Source: Nymphaea colorata (Eukaryota > Streptophyta > Magnoliopsida > Nymphaeales > Nymphaeaceae). From it: a stretch of DNA of 64,000 bases. Under the pieces are notes generated by a model. The model did no database searches and was not told the origin of the DNA. It worked only from the letters and a program-made list of their open reading frames with translations. The position numbers and the translations under genes were made by a program. Numbering within the stretch: position 1 is the stretch's first letter; each line of letters starts with the position of its first letter. Positions 18,930 to 32,967 of the stretch are shown piece after piece. The stretch is from positions 11,078,183 to 11,142,182 of the forward strand of contig NC_045148.1 of NCBI RefSeq assembly GCF_008831285.2, read 5' to 3'.

Positions 18930-21694
18930 CAGACGCCTTTAAAACATATTTGTGGGAAATTTTGGTCAAATTTAACATGCTTCCCAATTCAATAATTATA
19001 TGGTCATATTTACAAGGTTAAACTAAGTAAAAAATATATGTGAACGACAAAAATATGTATCGTTTTGTTCCAAATATAAGCGGTGAGGAATACTAATCTT
19101 TTTTTTCTAAATTTTACTTAATAAATATTGACTAAGTAAGAAGTCTCAAAGAAGAAGTTGTCTTTTTTGTTTGGATCGCGCTTTCAATAACTGATCTATA
19201 TATATATATATATATCATAAATGAAATAGAATACATAGTCCTTAAGTTTCTTCTCTGCAAATCACTTCTATGACGAGCTGCTGGTTGCGTTTTAGAATTT
19301 TAAGTTCATGGTAACTTAAAACAAAAGAAAAGGCATGTCATATGTGATCTTGTTCCAATTGCCATGGCCTCATGTCTATATAATGTGTACAAATCGGCAG
19401 TAACAAAGTTGCAACTCCATAAGAAGAGCAACCTCTCAGTTCAAATTGGGATAGAAATAAAAATGGGTTCACCACTAAAGCAACAGGTTGAAATTATGGT
19501 GTTGATGTTCTCGGTTATCACATTTTCCCTTTAGGTGTCCATTGCAATGCTCCTCTCTTTCATTTCCTTGACGTACAAGATCGAAGTTCTTTATTAGGTA
19601 GTATTTGACAACCTCACATCTCATATCCGATGATGTATTAAAAGGTATGCATTATAAGATTCTCAGTGTAAATATACATAGGGATGTAAGTAGCATAGAT
19701 TTTAAATTCATGCGACATGTGAGCAGGCTTGTATGATTACGAAATGACAATTCCCAAGTCATAATTTTACTTGAAACTGAAACTGTATAAAAATTTCAAG
19801 TTTGCATCGTTTGATGGCCTAGAGTTTTCATTCCAGAAGTAAAATTGAAATGTTTCATAAAGGAAGCATGAAACTTCAGGAATGATTGTTATGTCGTCAC
19901 CGTTGGAATTTCTTCTTGAATTGCACTTTCTCTCTCATCTTTTCTGCTACACTTCTTATAACCTTCCCCTTCTCTATCAGCAATTCTTCACCCAACATGT
20001 ACTCAAATCAAGACGACCGCTGTAAAGATAATTGATTTACAAAATCAATTGTCCTGATTTCTCTCTCTAGCCTAACCATAAGCTGGGCTTATAGGGAATC
20101 TAATGGGCTGGCTTAAACGTTCTACTCTGCATGCTAATCAACTATAAGCTCCATTGAAGCAAAACATGAACAACCCTTATCATTCTCTCTCATCTTTCGT
20201 CAACATCCTTAATAAAAATAGTGCATGTTAATGACCAATAACTTGCACAAACAAAATAAAGCCCGAGTAAAAGACAACTTAAATCAATTAAAAGTTATAT
20301 GTTTAGATCAGTTTCGATATAAAAAGTATCCAAGGACCTTATTTACGGTGATATGGGGTATGAGAACCTTATTGAAGTGCTTGGAAAACTTGTATGCAGG
20401 GTCCAGAGAAAAGGTCGGTCCTACCCTCTACACCAAACTACAATGTTGTGGATGCTTGGGTCTAACCACTGTACACTTAACAACCCAGTTTTCACCTTTT
20501 CCAAAAAAGGTTTTATTGTTGTTCTTCCCATTTATGGGGGTGTTTTCACTTTTTAGATTTAAAAATATTTTGGTCATTACAACACCTAAGCACTTAGGTG
20601 GGTGCTCGGACCCGACTAAACATGTGGTAACACCAGAATACTACTCTCTTTAAAATTGACCATATGCAATGCCCGCGCCCAAGGGGATTGATATGTGGTC
20701 ATTCTCTGTTTCGGATTCCCATCAACTCTACGTGCTGCAAAAGGAAAAACATTGATATACAAAAAGTGAATAGTAAGGATATCTACCTTAAAACAGCATA
20801 AAATAGTTCTAAACCTTGAGTGAATGCAGGAGAGAGGGAAAGAAAAGCTTCGACCTTCGTTCAAATGGTGGGATTAGTCTCAACAACCCTTTGCAATTTT
20901 GCATGCACATCTTCAAAATTACCAAACTGGCCTAATCAATCAAAAGGAAAAAACCCTTATTTATAGGGACAAAAGATGGAAAGTGGAAAAAGTACAATCC
21001 CCAAAACGCTTATTTTTCATAAATGACTAAAATGCCCCTCGCAAAATGTTGGTCCGGATGCGTGCGTGCACTGTGCTGCTTTTCAGTCACCTCTCGTGTC
21101 ATCCAAACTCTGATAACTTGGACATATTTTCTTTTCTTTTCTTTCAATAGTGGAATCTCTCTTCTGCAGAAGATAAAACTAAAGCCAAATAATTAGTTTA
21201 AGGGCAAAGCAAGTACACATGATCACGACCCAAATCTAGAGAAGAAGAGTAGAACCAACAATTTCGGGAAGTTTTGCATTTATAATCTCTAACAATTGAT
21301 AAAAACTAAAAACTAGCGTCTTCTCCAATTACTTCCCGTTGTGAATACTTTGATTCGTTTCTTGATAGAAGAACTTCTTGGGCATCAATGTTTTTGAGTT
21401 AGTTTCCTCACGAATAAACTTACAATCTGTGCAGGGCCTACCCATCAATTTCCTGCTGGCAATAATAATTGCGGACAACAAAGAGAGATTCTTCGCTCTC
21501 AAAGTAGGCAGACAGCCAAAGCCAACAAAAAGGCAAGGTATAGAGTCCTTGCCACATCTTCAAGAAATCTTTGCCACATATTTTTCAGAACCAAAACACA
21601 GTTGCTTTTCCGCGTATATATATATATATAGACATGTAAAGATGAACATTGCAAATCGGCCAACTGAAGTTCCAAGCCTGACTCGTCATTAACC
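18930..21694. other. Divergent intergenic region between EF-Tu and the AWPM-19 gene
   Basis: About 2.7 kb of AT-rich DNA holding the promoters of both divergent genes. Short AT runs occur near 19197-19216 and 21615-21631. An ORF at 20225-20653 on the + strand (about 142 codons) has no recognisable domain. I see no gene and no clear ACGTG abscisic-acid-response core near the AWPM-19 start. Confidence 0.5.
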
Positions 21695-22469
21695 ATGGCG
21701 ACCGAAAGCCAGAGGCCCGTAGTTGAACCTCTGCTCATGCTCAACCTCGCCATGTACGCTGTGGTCTCTGCCATTGCTGGTTGGGCCGTCAATTACAGCA
21801 TCAATGAAACATATGACGCAGGTACAGAACGCATAACTCTAGACACTCAGCAGAAGCACGCATTTGGTATTAACATTTTTTCACAAATTTTTCAATTACA
21901 TTGAATATTAGTGCATGAAAACCTTTCAAAGAGCCGAATTTTGATATGATTGATGTGATCTGGAAACTATGTTTTTCTTTTTCAAATGAACTTATTACAA
22001 CCAAGTTTTGTCAAAGGATTTCTTTGCCAATTTCAAGTACCAGAAGAGGGGGGAAATGCGAGAATTGCAACTAAGTGGATTTAATGGTGGTGGTGGTGGT
22101 GGTAAATGAAAGCATTGGAATAACTGAATTTCATGGTGGTGGTGATGGTGGCGCAGCATCCAGGTTATCATATCCGCTGCGGCTATTTCCGATATATTTT
22201 CCGATAGGGAACATGGCGACGGGGCTGTTCGTGCTGTTCGCGTTGGTGGCAGGGGTGGTGGGGATCGGGAGCTCCATTGCCGGCATCCTGAGTATCCGGG
22301 AGGACAGGCCGGGGAGCTGGGCATCAGGTGCTTCCTTTGCCGTTGTTGCTTGGGCCCTCACGCTCTTAGCCATGGGGTAATCTCTTCCTCCCCTTCTTCT
22401 TTCCCATCTTCTATTGCACATGGTTTGCCCAAGTTTTTCTTCAATAATTTCTTTTTCCTTTTGCAACAC

Positions 22470-22515
<46 letters not shown>

Positions 22516-23413
22516 CACTAGATTCTTCGGAACTCAACGAGATAAACAGCGCAACAGAATGTTAGAGAAACTGCTTTGTGCTTTTATTTTCTTTTCTTTT
22601 TTTTAGATTAACTTTTTTTATTACGTTAAATTTCAGGTTGGCATGCAAAGAGATTGATCTCAAGGGAAGAAACGCAAGCCTGGTAAATTTCCTTTCCTTT
22701 CATAATAACTACAAGAACATTAAAAAGAAAATGATTCATGATGAATCCATCCCTTTTATCCGAATTTACAGTTGCCTTTTACGTGTAAATTTTCCAGGTT
22801 TTGATTCTAACTGTGGTTGATATGGCCTGTGAAATGGAAAAAAGTGGTTCTAAAATCGAATGGGGTAGCTGGAAGATTCAGTGAATCGGCTGTATCTAAT
22901 CAGAATCCAATCATTTTTTGAATTGATAAAAAAACTGTAGAAGGCAAAAAAAAAAGAAAGAAAACACAAAAAATAATCAATATGAGTGACATATGGCACC
23001 ACAATCGAGTTATGCATCGAATCGGTATTTAAAACTAAAGGATAATCCCCTTGCCACGGCTAAACCAGTTGGTAAAACTTTTGCAATCGCCGGTCGAACC
23101 GTGGAAGCCGAAAAGTAGGTGCACTTCATGAGGTTGTTGGGAGGAACATGTAGAATTGTGCTGCTGCTCTCAAAAAAAAAAGAAAAAAACTGATGTCATG
23201 GCCGTTGTCTTAGACTGCGGAGCTCTCACTCTGAGTAGAGCAAGACATGATGACAGTTTTTTTCATTCCAATTCATTTCTGGTGATGCAGAGAACACTGG
23301 AGGCCTTCACCATCATCTTGACCGCCACCCAATTGTTCTGTGTTGGAGCCTTCCATGTTGGGGTCGACGGCATGGTCAGCGAAAGTCGACGGCACCAAGC
23401 CGGAAGGGTTTAG
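21695..23413 (+). CDS. AWPM-19-like plasma membrane protein (4 exons)
   Basis: Exons are 21695-21821, 22157-22376, 22637-22682 and 23291-23413, which join in phase to 516 nt and 171 residues. The N-terminus carries the family signature LLMLNLAMYAVVSAIAGWAVN, the first membrane helix. Exon 2 has PIYFPIGNMATGLFVLFALV and VVAWALTLLAMG (two helices), exon 3 the conserved LACKEIDLKGRN, and exon 4 a last helix, TLEAFTIILTATQLFCVGAF. Four helices and about 170 residues match AWPM-19 proteins. These accumulate in plasma membranes during cold, drought and seed maturation; a rice member (OsPM1) is reported to import abscisic acid. The exon 2 acceptor at 22155-22156 follows a GGT-repeat-rich stretch and was chosen by phase, so the junction residues (A-A-S-R) are the least certain part. 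Confidence 0.92.
22475..22510. repeat. (AT)n microsatellite in AWPM-19 intron 2
   Basis: About 18 AT units, between exon 2 (ends 22376) and exon 3 (starts 22637). No further structure. Confidence 0.95.
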
Positions 23414-25433
23414 ATTGTGCCACGCCAGATCACCAAGTGTGCTGCTTGTGTCCATGCTCTCTAGCTTGTATCTGTGTATCTGTTTCACAGCAATGTTCAG
23501 CCATTAATCTCCCATCAGTCCACCTCCCCTTACAGTTGTGTTTCTAAGTGTGGTCTTACACCTCCACCTTTTTTGGGTGCTCATAATCCCCACCGGTTTC
23601 TTCTCTTCTGTAATTACCATCAATGTTCATATTCTTTCGTGTGAACCAAGAAGTGAATAAATGAGTTTTAAGAAAAACGACTGTTTCTCGAATCTCGACA
23701 TAGATTGGCACGCTTCTGTGATCTTACAGACCCGTGATGAAGCTCTCATGGAATTGGACTGTGAAACATGATAAATATACACATGCAGGCACACACACGC
23801 ACGCGCAGGATAGAAGAGGATGGGCCTGCCGCTGACAACAATCGAGCTACTTCAATCCATTGGATGTGAAATATTGTTGAACATGGTAGAGATATTCTTT
23901 ATACGGATGCAAATGGATGAATCCAATGCAAACCCGGATTTTTGCATTTTCCTGTGACGTTAAGCCTAATCAAAAACTTACTCTCCATGTATTCAGCTGA
24001 CATGAATGGGACCATTAGACCCCATAATACTGATAAAAGTGAGAATCACGAAGCTGGGCTGGTGCCGCTGCCTGCAATGCCTAAGAAGAGTCATTGTTTT
24101 AGGGACATAAACGTGTACCGAACGCGAATTAGTTAATTATATAGGAAATGAGATTGTAACAGAGCATCTCGACATTGACTGACATTGACACCCGAGCAAT
24201 GCCTTTGCATGTAAATCATCACAATATAGCTGGAGTGACAAAAAAACGGCAGTTCTAGAGAAGCAGCAGTTCTTTGACAAAGAAAGGAAATAGAGAAACA
24301 AAGGTTATGCTTGCAAAGCAGTTTTGACCAAACGTTTTACAGCAATTTGCAGTTTTGGAATTTCCCATATTGTGCAGATTGCATGTTTTATAAAAAACAG
24401 TAAATGCAAGTCATTAACATTTCGATCTGAAGATTCTTGCTGGAGCTGCCTGCAAAATGGAACAACCACTTCAATGACCTGCAGAGGGGCGAATGTGCGA
24501 TCATGCATTTCAGAAATTTGAGAGAAAATATATTGCAGAATAGAGAAAAAATTACCAGGTCCGTCCATTGAGGATACAAATCTACTGTATCTATAGGTGT
24601 AACTTTTTTTGTGAAGATCCTCCAACCTGCTACAAGAACCCTCCACAAGACATAATAGACAGTTTCTGTGGCTTTTTAGGTGACTGCCGGAGGTGAAGAA
24701 TGTTCCAACATCTCATGAGAATTACAGTCTCGAACGTCGAGCTAGTGAACTAGCCGGAAACCGATTCTTTTAAGATAATAAAGTAGCTGCACAAACAGCA
24801 GATACTGATTAATGAACTGCTAAATTTGAAAAGAAATCACCATCAGCAAAAATTTAAAATAAGAAGCATTCTCCACATGGCGTGCTCCTACACTCTTGTA
24901 GCTCGAAAATTCTAAGCTACCTGTGCTATTGAGAGGGGGGCAGTTAACCCAGCATAATGGCATGTCAAACTGCAAGCCAATCATAATAACAGTTGGTCGA
25001 GTAAGACCTTGGAGGTATTTATTATTAGCACATTATTCAGTGCAGAAAGAGATGAACCAAAGCTAGGGGGTTGAATCAAAGGTTGCATGTCAAATAGCCA
25101 AAACTCCACAGACAATCCTGCCAGAGCTCTTCCCGTCCACTCAAGCATATGTGACACAAAACAGAGGTATGACTACATGAGTAAAGCTTATAAAACTCAG
25201 TAAAGCCTTACAACGGACGGTTCTATCTTAAACTCTGAAGGCCTTGATCTTTTAAGCTATACTAGTTAGTGGAACATGCTTATAAGCATCCAAAAAACAT
25301 ATTTTCAAGAGTAATGGTTTAGATGATGCTCTTCTACTAGCTATATAAGCATCATCGTCATCATATAATTCATGCCCAGTGAAAATATTGGAAGTTGGAG
25401 GTGTACCAAAGTCAGAACGCAAGCACGAAATGA
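23414..25433. other. Convergent intergenic region
   Basis: This lies between the AWPM-19 gene (+) and the ABCI12 gene (-), so it holds two 3' UTRs. A CA/CG repeat occurs near 23777-23806. On the minus strand, 24305-24646 is open for about 110 codons and contains splice-like motifs, but I recognise no protein family in it, so it is not called as a gene. Confidence 0.45.
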
Positions 25434-28400
25434 TCACACAAGGAAGTGCTCGGTTAGGATGGCAGCAGCTACCAAAGCGAGCAGGCACACCACAGAAACA
25501 GCATCACATAGTCCAAAGGATGAGCTGGATAAGCAGTAGAGTTTATGGGTTCTGCTATTACCTCGGAAGCCTCTTACAATCATGGCCTGGATCATGAAAG
25601 ATGCACATAAGAAGAGTTTTTGGAATACAGCTAAATACATTAAGATTGTTGCAGTACATATTGGAATGTTCATATGAATTTTTAACAGCAGCTTCACGCC
25701 ACCAAACTTTCTCTAAGCAACCTAACTTTCAGATGTTATGGCATGCGGCATAAGCAAAGAATATCAAGATCTAGGCATATACCTGGGATATCTGATCAGC
25801 ATGGCTGAATATGTTTGTGAAAATCCGTCGAATATACATGGCAAAAACTGCACCAATACACCATCATTAGAGGAATGGTTTAAGCATAAACCACTGCCTG
25901 GGGAACCTACCATGATGATAAAAGTTCAAACAACCAAATATAATGCTGATATAACTTAATCTATAACAGGTAAACAAGAAAACAACAAATTATTGGTCCC
26001 ACAAACTTATGTGCTAATGCCTCCATCCTGCACCCTCAGAAGAAAAAAAAAATTGCATTGTCAATGTCGCAATTGTAATTTCTGATCCCAAGTAGCACTT
26101 AAACTTGTAACACGTTTGACTTCTATAGAATCCAATCAGACCATGGGATCAAAAGTATGAGGGAATCAAATATGACCACAACATTCTACAAATGGAACAA
26201 GAAAATGGTTTTTACGTGTCAGCAAAATCCAATACATAACATGGTTTATGGCTGTCAACTGTCAAATTGCCTCCACTCACCATCAAGAGTTTCCATGAAT
26301 GTCAAACTTTTCCAATTTATTCCACGAGCTACAATTCCCAAAGCAGCATTCCTTACCTGCTACCACAGCAAAATTTTAGCAACAATGAAACTTAGAGACC
26401 TTCTTAAACAGATTATTTCCAGTGACAGGCTATTTTCAAGTAAATAAGGATCCCTTGCAGATCTAGGGAAAGCAAGGGTGGTTACCTCATCAAATACTAT
26501 AGTTATAAACCTCAAAGAAAGTAGTAATGTTAATATCATCTCAGATACAGGAACTCCAACACATTCCAGAGGCATCATAAACCAACGGAAAGCAGATGCA
26601 AGCTGTTCAGGCATCGTTGTTGCCAAGCAGAGGCTTGCACTTTGGAAGACCTTTAAGGAAAAAAAAGTTTAGTTAGCAACCAAAGTGAAAAGCCCTAAAC
26701 TGACGGAAACCAAGAGTATACGAACCGTATTAGCATTAGGTTTTCGCAGGTTTCAGACACTATCTCCACTTGATATTTTGACACACACAGAGAAATCGGT
26801 TGACACCCACTTATATAATACAGAAATTGAAGGCTTGAACTGAGTACGCACAGAAACTAGTGTGCCCTAGGCAGTCAGACTACCTAGACTGGGGGAATGG
26901 TTAAAAGGTGTACCAATTTAATATTTTTTTAATGGCTGAAAGATAAATATTATCAGCTAACATAATAAGAGAAATACCTACTGTGAAAGACAAGCATGCT
27001 GCCGTAGTTGCAACTGATAAGCCTTTCCTTGTGAGCTGTAATGGTCCTAGCTTGATGATTGAATATGAATAACCATCTAAGGACATTGGCAAACTGGGTA
27101 ATCCTGTCACTGATGCTGGGGGCGATCTTGATTGAACAAGTGGAGGTACACCATCAGAACCCAGTGCCAACATAAGAAATAACACTCCAGACAGAAAGAA
27201 CACTCTTCCCAATTGATCCTACAAAATACATGAAAGAAAACACCAATGAACAGCCTCTGCATTAAACATGCATCTTAGGATGCTCTAAAATGAACAGAAA
27301 TACCCTGACATTAAGGTGCATAATCACTTGCTTACTCAAACATATGAAGCTATTAAACAGGAAGAAGCAAGTCTACCAAGTGACAGATACTAGCCTCCTT
27401 GTTCTTTCATATAAATCATATTTCATGCCATATGAATGGGTGTGAGGTGTGAACATGAATCAGCCTTGTAAAGAAAGCTATACCTACAACTTTCTCCTTG
27501 ATGGGTATTATTTCCTGGGGGAAGAAATTGGTTGCTATACAGGTTCCACTGATGCTGAATTATTTCCAAGCTATGTAGGTAAGGCAACAAACCCAAGCGA
27601 TATGAAATATAAAATCTCCTCTGTTGTGTGAAAATAATCACGTTCTTAGGTTTAGAATTTTTTTTCCTTCTCTTGTATTTCAAGTATATAAGGACGCCTT
27701 CATGGGATTTCAGAAAACCGAACTGACATCAACGTACATGCATAACCCTTTTCCATCAATAGCATCACAATGTACAGTAGAAAATCATAGTTGCAACTGG
27801 CAAGTTCTTTGATTTCTTTCAAATTTATTAGACACCTGTCTCAACATGATAGCATTCTAATCTAAAACATGATCTCATTAAGCAAACTAAGACTGTGCTT
27901 CCAAGAAAACCTTAATACTTAATAGAATGTTAGTAACCAATAGCCAAGAACCAGTAGCGCTAAATATAACTCACATGAAGAAGTCCAGCCGAGACATCCC
28001 CCAGACAGATAACATGCAAGAACATACTTGTGCGCATATACACACACACAGAATTATTCATACCTAGACAAAGTGGTGAAGAAATGCTAGCAGCATTGAT
28101 GTTTGCAGTCAATAGACCCTAGGAAGTAGCTAAAGGAAAATTAGAGGTAAGAAAACAACAAGAACAAACGTTTCATGCCACTTTTCTTCGCCATACATTT
28201 CAAATGCTACTAGATTTACCTAATAAATCCTCGTCTCATCATATCATAACAAATGAGAATGGTCCTGAGCAGCTTACCTTCCAAATTTGCTTTGGTAGTG
28301 TCAATATCGACAGCAGCGAGAGGTAAACGACTATGCCTACGCGCATGACAACGTGAGACCGTGCTGGTAGCACCACTAAGGTCAAAAGCCAAACCTGTTA

Positions 28401-29151
28401 TCAATGGGCATCAGAAAAAAAAATCGAATAGTGACAGAAACTTTTCACCAAATGACGAGTGAGACTGTTCATTGCACAGCTTCCCTCAACGCAGGCAGGG
28501 GGGACATAAACAAAATGCCAAAAGAAGTATGCGGAACTATTGTTGCCAACATTACTTTTTGTTCTGAATTCAGAGAACCGGGATTAAAAAGCGTCAGGAA
28601 CAACAGAAGAAAGCATGTCCATCAAGATAAAGATGGAAGAAGACAGGTGTCCAAGTCCAAACACAAATGCTACACTAGAAAAATTGCCCACAACCTTCTT
28701 TCAAACATTTCGGCAAAAAATTGGCGCTTCACTTCTAACCCGAAATCAGACAAATGATCGGTAAGGATACCTAATAGGTGAGACAGGAATAAAATATTAT
28801 TACCAGTTTGACTCTAGGATCCAAGGAATGAAGGAAGGTGGTGGGTGCAGGGACAAATTGCGCGATTGGGCTCGCCGTGGCTCCGGCAATCAATCGGAGA
28901 ACATTCTCCCCCACCATCTCAGGAGGATTCCACCTCGCTTTCCATCCGCCACCCTTCTCTCCAGAAGAAGCCGTAACACAGAAGGCCAACAACCTTCTCT
29001 TCACGGCGCGCAAGGCTAGGGGATTCAAGGAGGGAAGAGCAGTGGTTGTTCGTGACATGGTTCCCGATACGCACACATTCTGCAACTTCTGGAAGGGTTT
29101 TGGAGGTACCCAAAAGGATATTGGAGGGAAAGAGTGGACTCTGCAACTCAT
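25434..29151 (-). CDS. ABCI12: Plastid EcfT-like transporter subunit, ABCI12 (7 exons)
   Basis: Exons (-): 29151-28804, 28394-28278, 27218-26982, 26650-26486, 26356-26281, 25847-25783 and 25586-25434. They total 1161 nt, or 386 residues. The Ser/Pro/Arg-rich first 80 residues (MSCRVHSFPPISFWVPPK) fit a chloroplast transit peptide. The CbiQ/EcfT membrane domain then starts at LHSLDPRVKL and continues VWLLTLVVLPARSHVV. Two arginine-glycine coupling motifs are present: ARG at 299-301 within LGIVARGINW, and RGFRG at 341-345 after SQAMIV. EcfT proteins link two ATPases to a substrate-binding subunit in energy-coupling-factor importers; in plants the presumed ATPases are ABCI10 and ABCI11 in the inner envelope. 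The substrate is not settled. The first in-frame ATG is 29151. Length and order match the Arabidopsis protein as I recall it (At3g21580). Confidence 0.95.
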
Positions 29152-29260
29152 GGCCACATGGGATTAGAAGACAGACGAACCCGTTAGCATAAGAAGTGCC
29201 TTTTCCCAAGTGGCGTGGTTTCTGATTATTTCTCGTCCACTTTCCTAGGTAATCCTTTCT

Positions 29261-29266
29261 CACGTG
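29261..29266. promoter_or_regulatory. G-box (CACGTG) upstream of ABCI12
   Basis: A perfect palindromic CACGTG lies 110 bases before the ABCI12 start codon. G-boxes bind bZIP and bHLH factors such as HY5 and PIFs and are common in light-regulated plastid genes. The element is seen; the role is inferred. It could also fall inside the 5' UTR. Confidence 0.45.
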
Positions 29267-30851
29267 AATGCTCGAGCTTGGGACGGACCAAACCCTTGCC
29301 GCTTATGATCGAGAGAGAGATGGGAACAGGTAGGTGGTAAGTGGTAACTGGAAGCAAAGAAGGGGTATAAATTTTTTATAAAAAAATTAAATTAATAGAA
29401 AGTTTTCATTTAATTTACCTTTTGCGTATAGTTTCAAAACAAAACCAACTCTTTAAGATTCTTTTTATAAAAACTGTTGAATAAGAGCATGGATTGAATT
29501 TTTCTTTAACATGCAAAGCAGGAAATGTTAGCTAAGACTATGAGAACGTAATCCAATGATAGATAATAATACTGAAAAAAAATTACTGCTAGTGTTTTTA
29601 ATTTTTTTAGTTAATGAAAGTTCACTTCATGCTCTTATTTCATAGCTTTCATATAAATGTGGCTCTTTTACAAAATCAAGAGGATAGCTCTTTCTTGAAA
29701 TTATAAGCAAAAAGTAAAGCTCAAAAGGAAACATTCCTTAAATTAAAAAAAAAATCATGAAATGAAACCGAAAACGAGAAGAACAGTTTAATGAATCTAT
29801 GAATTTAATGAATTTCTGTTTTTTTTTTAAAAAAAAGGAAAAATGGTTCAGTGAGTCAAATGTGGCTTCTAGAAAGCATTTAGAACTCAAATTTCATGAG
29901 TACTACTTTCTCTGCAGACTTAACCAAGTATAGTCCTTGAGAAGAATGATACTGATGTGGCGACCATGCTTTATGTTCTGGATGCAAAATCTTAACGAAA
30001 AGAAACATGAGATATATGGACTGTGAAGGCAACATATACAATTATACATTCCTAGACCTAATTTAGGCTTAATTTGAATTGATATCAAACACAATTCCTT
30101 GTTTCATGTAACAAAGGAACGGAGCTTACAGCATTAAACTTGCTAGTGTATAAAGTTCAGCGTCTTGATGGGGTTTGATGTCGATCTGCTACAAAGTGGG
30201 AAGATCAGATCTATGCAGAGTAGAGAACAGTCTCCTAAAAGAAATGATTTTTACAAGAAAATTGTAGAACCGGAAGTGATTAACGAAGAAATGCTTACAG
30301 AACCTAAAACAACTCAGGTATATGAACAAATGAATGAATTGTCAGGAGCTCGCACCAGAATCAATTCGACTGCCTTAACAATGGCAGAATATCTCCATAA
30401 TGTTCATGAGATGGACATACATACAATGTCTTTGGTTTCATCCAAACAGGCAAAAATTGTCAACCTTATGTTTCACGAAACTTTGATGGAAATGCATGCA
30501 CACTTCTAACAGGCTTGAGACAATATTTACGGCTTGACCTGGAACAGTCTTTCGCAAAATCACTCTCTCATGTATTTATTGGAGAATTTTTGCAACTTTG
30601 TGATCTGTGTTCCTGGGCGTTGCCCTCAGCTGAAGGCCAAACAGAACTTGCAATTTTCAGGTGAACTTGATCTTGTGATATAGGTTTGAGGCTGGGAATT
30701 CCTCGCTGTCATACAGCTTCAGCTGGTACGGGAGGTAAACAGAGGAAGACTACGGATCAAGTTTCTACCACTTTGCACCCTTAGTTTTTTCCACAGTATT
30801 GTTCCCGTAAGGATGGTACACCCAAAAATACACACACACAAATATATATAC

Positions 30852-30896
<45 letters not shown>

Positions 30897-31189
30897 GCAC
30901 AAGAAATAACCAGAAGAAAACATTTTCTTGTTGAGAACAAAGTTCACTTGAGGAGCTAATCTATTGATGTATGCAGCAGTAATATCCTTTGGCTAACAAT
31001 TCGGGGGATACACACGCCAATCTTCTGATGTCATCCAGAAACCCAAAAAAGGCAGTCCTTTTACTTCGTTTGAAAGAAACAAAGTAGATTGCTGACGTAA
31101 GTAATAATCCCACTTATACCAAATATCCAGGCAGTGAATTATAGTTGATAGTTTTAAGCCACGGGCGATGTCTGAGGCCCTTCCTCGAG
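29267..31189. other. Intergenic region with an unassigned ORF at 30168-30509
   Basis: This lies upstream of ABCI12 and downstream of the aminotransferase gene (both -). On the + strand, ATG 30168 opens 113 codons to TAA/TGA-bounded 30509 (MGFDVDLLQSGKIRSMQSRE...). The product would be charged and Met-rich. I recognise no family and see no conserved splice context, so it is listed here as a possible ORF only. An (AT)n run follows at 30853-30894. Confidence 0.4.
30853..30894. repeat. (AT)n microsatellite
   Basis: About 21 AT units downstream of the aminotransferase stop codon at 31190, flanked by ACACACAC and ATATATACGT. Confidence 0.95.
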
Positions 31190-32936
31190 CTATGCTGGTA
31201 TGGTTACCCCTGATTCTGCTGACAGTGATCTGTAGGCAGATTGCAATCTTCTAGTCACAGGACCGACTTCCCCATGACCAATGGTTCGCCCATCAATGCT
31301 GACAACCTGGTGAAAAACGGATCACTTTCATTTCCCAGAAATTGACAAAGAACTGAACAGTTGCTTACATTGATCAACTGAAAGAATCTCGACATGCAAT
31401 GATGCTGTGGAAAGCATCTAAGAATTTGGTAACTGAAATGGATTTTCAGCACAAAGACAATACATGTGAGAAGACTCTCTCTATCATGTTATGTTTTTTT
31501 TTCGTCTCCTTTCCAGTTGGATATCAGAAAAAATAGATCTTCCACTAAAAACAGATTGGGGAATTACAAGATGTTCTATAGTTAAACAAAATAAATCAAA
31601 ATTTAATGGGAACACACTACACAGTACACACACTCATCAAGATGAACCTCTCCATCAGACAGCAGCTAACCTAATGGCCCCCATGCAGTCGTTGGCTGAA
31701 ATGCAGAATGGTTTCCTTTTTCAACATTTGAGGGCCATCATTATTTGGTTATCTAACTTGTTCAGCAAATTATGTACTTCTGGGACATGGAAGCACATTT
31801 GGATGCGTGTCTGCTTGTAAAAAAAAAAAAAATCTTTAAAAATCTTACTGGGGTGAGTTCTCCCATCGTGCCAGTGGTCCACACCTGATCAAGGGATAGA
31901 ATTGTCAAAATAGAGTCATACAGTAGAAATAGAGACTAATTACTGTTGAGAAATATTTTTGAGTCGAAGTCATAAACACATGAAAACATAATTCTGACCA
32001 TAAAAAATGATCAAGATGCTCAACTTATACAGCTTCTACTCTCACCAGGACAGTTTAGTGAGAAATACAACTTTCAATGGACTTGTGAAACTCATGCCAA
32101 CTTTATATGGGAAAAGAAGAAAAACCCATGCATGCCAACACCATTACCAATTTGCAATAACTTAAACAAGGTATTGTGTCTATTGGTACAAAACTCATGA
32201 TGAATTTCTGCAGCCATAGTAAAGAATTGCTGAAGTTCTGACTTCCCCCAACCAGCAAATCTGTACAAATTCTCAAGTCAGACTTTTAAAGTCTAACCAT
32301 TTAATGCTTTTTTTCCCCCTTCCGGGCAGGCAAACTGGGATAATTCATCACTCTGCAATGAAACACTAACCTGAGCCATGAGTGTATAATAGTGTCTAAT
32401 TATCCACCATTGAAGCCCAACTATGTGAGAGCTCTAACAATGTAAAGCAAAAAATTCCACATAGTTTAAGGAGTGACATAAAGATATTTACATGTAAACA
32501 AAGCAGAGCCACAATGCCTCTTCACTCAACTCAATACACAGCTGTATAACAAATAATACAGGCTACACTGGGAAAAGAACAAGAGTGTATCTATGTGGTA
32601 AAACAGCTAAATGGACAGTTTGAAGTTTACACTTCCAATGGAATCATGTGTATGAGAATCTAAACTCAATAGACAAGAAGCATCCTTTGAACTTAGCAAC
32701 TTATATTCGTACCAACAGCTAATTCCATGCATACTGTCAGAACTGAAGACTACAAAATATACACCTCATCTGCAGTGTGGAACTCCGACAGACTGACGCG
32801 CCGTTCCTTCAAGTCTAAATTCTCTTCGATAACCAGGTCTATTACCTGTAAATAAAATGAAGAAATTTTGAATTTTTTTTAGATTATGATCACCAAAGAA
32901 AAGGAAAACTTTAACATGTTTGATTAAATAATGCAG

Positions 32937-32967
<31 letters not shown>

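Noticed and set aside
20225-20653. 142-codon ORF between EF-Tu and AWPM-19
   Set aside because: No start context, no recognisable domain, and the translation looks like random AT-rich sequence.
24305-24648. Open minus-strand stretch with splice-like motifs downstream of ABCI12
   Set aside because: No family recognised, two frames are open at once, and it lies where only 3' UTRs are expected.
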